DNA of 34,475 nucleotides from an uncultured Curvibacter sp. (lineage in GTDB: Bacteria > Pseudomonadota > Gammaproteobacteria > Burkholderiales > Burkholderiaceae_C): NCBI GenBank assembly GCA_903902035.1, contig CAIUTG010000040.1, positions 1 through 34,475 on the forward strand, read 5' to 3'. Each line of letters begins with the position of its first letter. Position 1 is the first letter of the stretch. Shown one piece after another: positions 34,396 to 34,475 of this stretch. The notes below the pieces were generated by a model that worked only from the letters and a program-made list of their open reading frames with translations, did not search any database and was not told where the DNA came from. Both the position numbers and the translations under genes were made by a program.

Positions 34396-34475
34396 TCAGA
34401 TCGCGGATTCGTCTTGCTCACCGGTGCGAATGCGAATCACCCGTTCGACCTGGGTGACAAAAATCTTGCCATCGC
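34396..34475 (-). CDS. glnB: PII nitrogen regulatory protein, C-terminal fragment
   Basis: Only the last 26 codons are in the window. They read DGKIFVTQVERVIRIRTGEQ followed by DESAI and a stop. This matches the C-terminal strand and tail of GlnB/GlnK (E. coli GlnB ends with a similar GDGKIF...IRIRTGE). PII proteins sense 2-oxoglutarate and ATP/ADP and steer nitrogen metabolism. GlnB and GlnK cannot be told apart from this piece. The gene converges on the LOG-family gene with an 18-bp gap and no hairpin. Confidence 0.88.
   Translation of the reverse strand, partial: DGKIFVTQVERVIRIRTGEQDESAI

Overview
The window reads as a chromosomal segment of a GC-rich betaproteobacterium, most likely family Comamonadaceae (Burkholderiales). 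The evidence is the ilvB-ilvN-ilvC-pssA-leuA cluster, the sigma factor/DUF3619/DUF3106/RDD cluster, an aat-bpt pair, several TRAP/Liv-type transporters and strong C/G third-position codon bias. No rRNA, tRNA, insertion sequence, phage gene or CRISPR array is visible. Coding density is very high and no gene-free gap exceeds 300 bases. The longest are 15801-16071, 31246-31467 and 11751-11957.

Region 1 (1-8026) looks like a sugar-acid module. A LacI-type repressor (cut by the window edge) faces a three-gene operon: a gluconokinase fused in frame to a TRAP small permease, a TRAP large permease and a TRAP solute-binding protein. Two related palindromes lie between repressor and operon. Converging on this operon is a second one encoding a periplasmic FAD dehydrogenase (GMC catalytic subunit plus subunit 3), a monohaem cytochrome c and an NHL-type beta-propeller. 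Together they suggest periplasmic oxidation of a sugar or sugar acid, TRAP uptake and immediate phosphorylation into 6-phosphogluconate metabolism.

Region 2 (8192-16071) holds an acyl-CoA operon (SDR, acyl-CoA dehydrogenase, CaiB-type enzyme), a lipoprotein, an AEC permease, an NlpC/P60 lipoprotein, an orphan response regulator, and an acetaldehyde dehydrogenase with its DUF779 partner. The aldehyde dehydrogenase has a recognisable sigma-54 promoter with distal inverted repeats. A strong intrinsic terminator separates it from DUF779.

Region 3 (16072-23981) has a ModE-like regulator, modC and modB (no modA here). It also has a branched-chain-amino-acid-type ABC importer compressed into two polypeptides (fused LivH-LivM and fused LivG-LivF). 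These are overlapped by aat and bpt, the two N-end-rule leucyl-transferases, and followed by an IclR regulator.

Region 4 (23986-31245, all minus strand) contains pbpG and the branched-chain amino acid cluster ilvB-ilvN-ilvC-pssA-leuA. Between pssA and leuA lies a 48-codon ORF rich in rare CTA leucine codons. It is followed by an intrinsic terminator and mutually exclusive pairing arms, a strong candidate for a ribosome-mediated leucine attenuator.

Region 5 (31468-34475) is an ECF-like sigma factor with a probable membrane-anchored partner (DUF3619), DUF3106, an RDD membrane protein, a LOG-family nucleotide hydrolase, and the 3' end of a PII gene (glnB/glnK) on the opposite strand.
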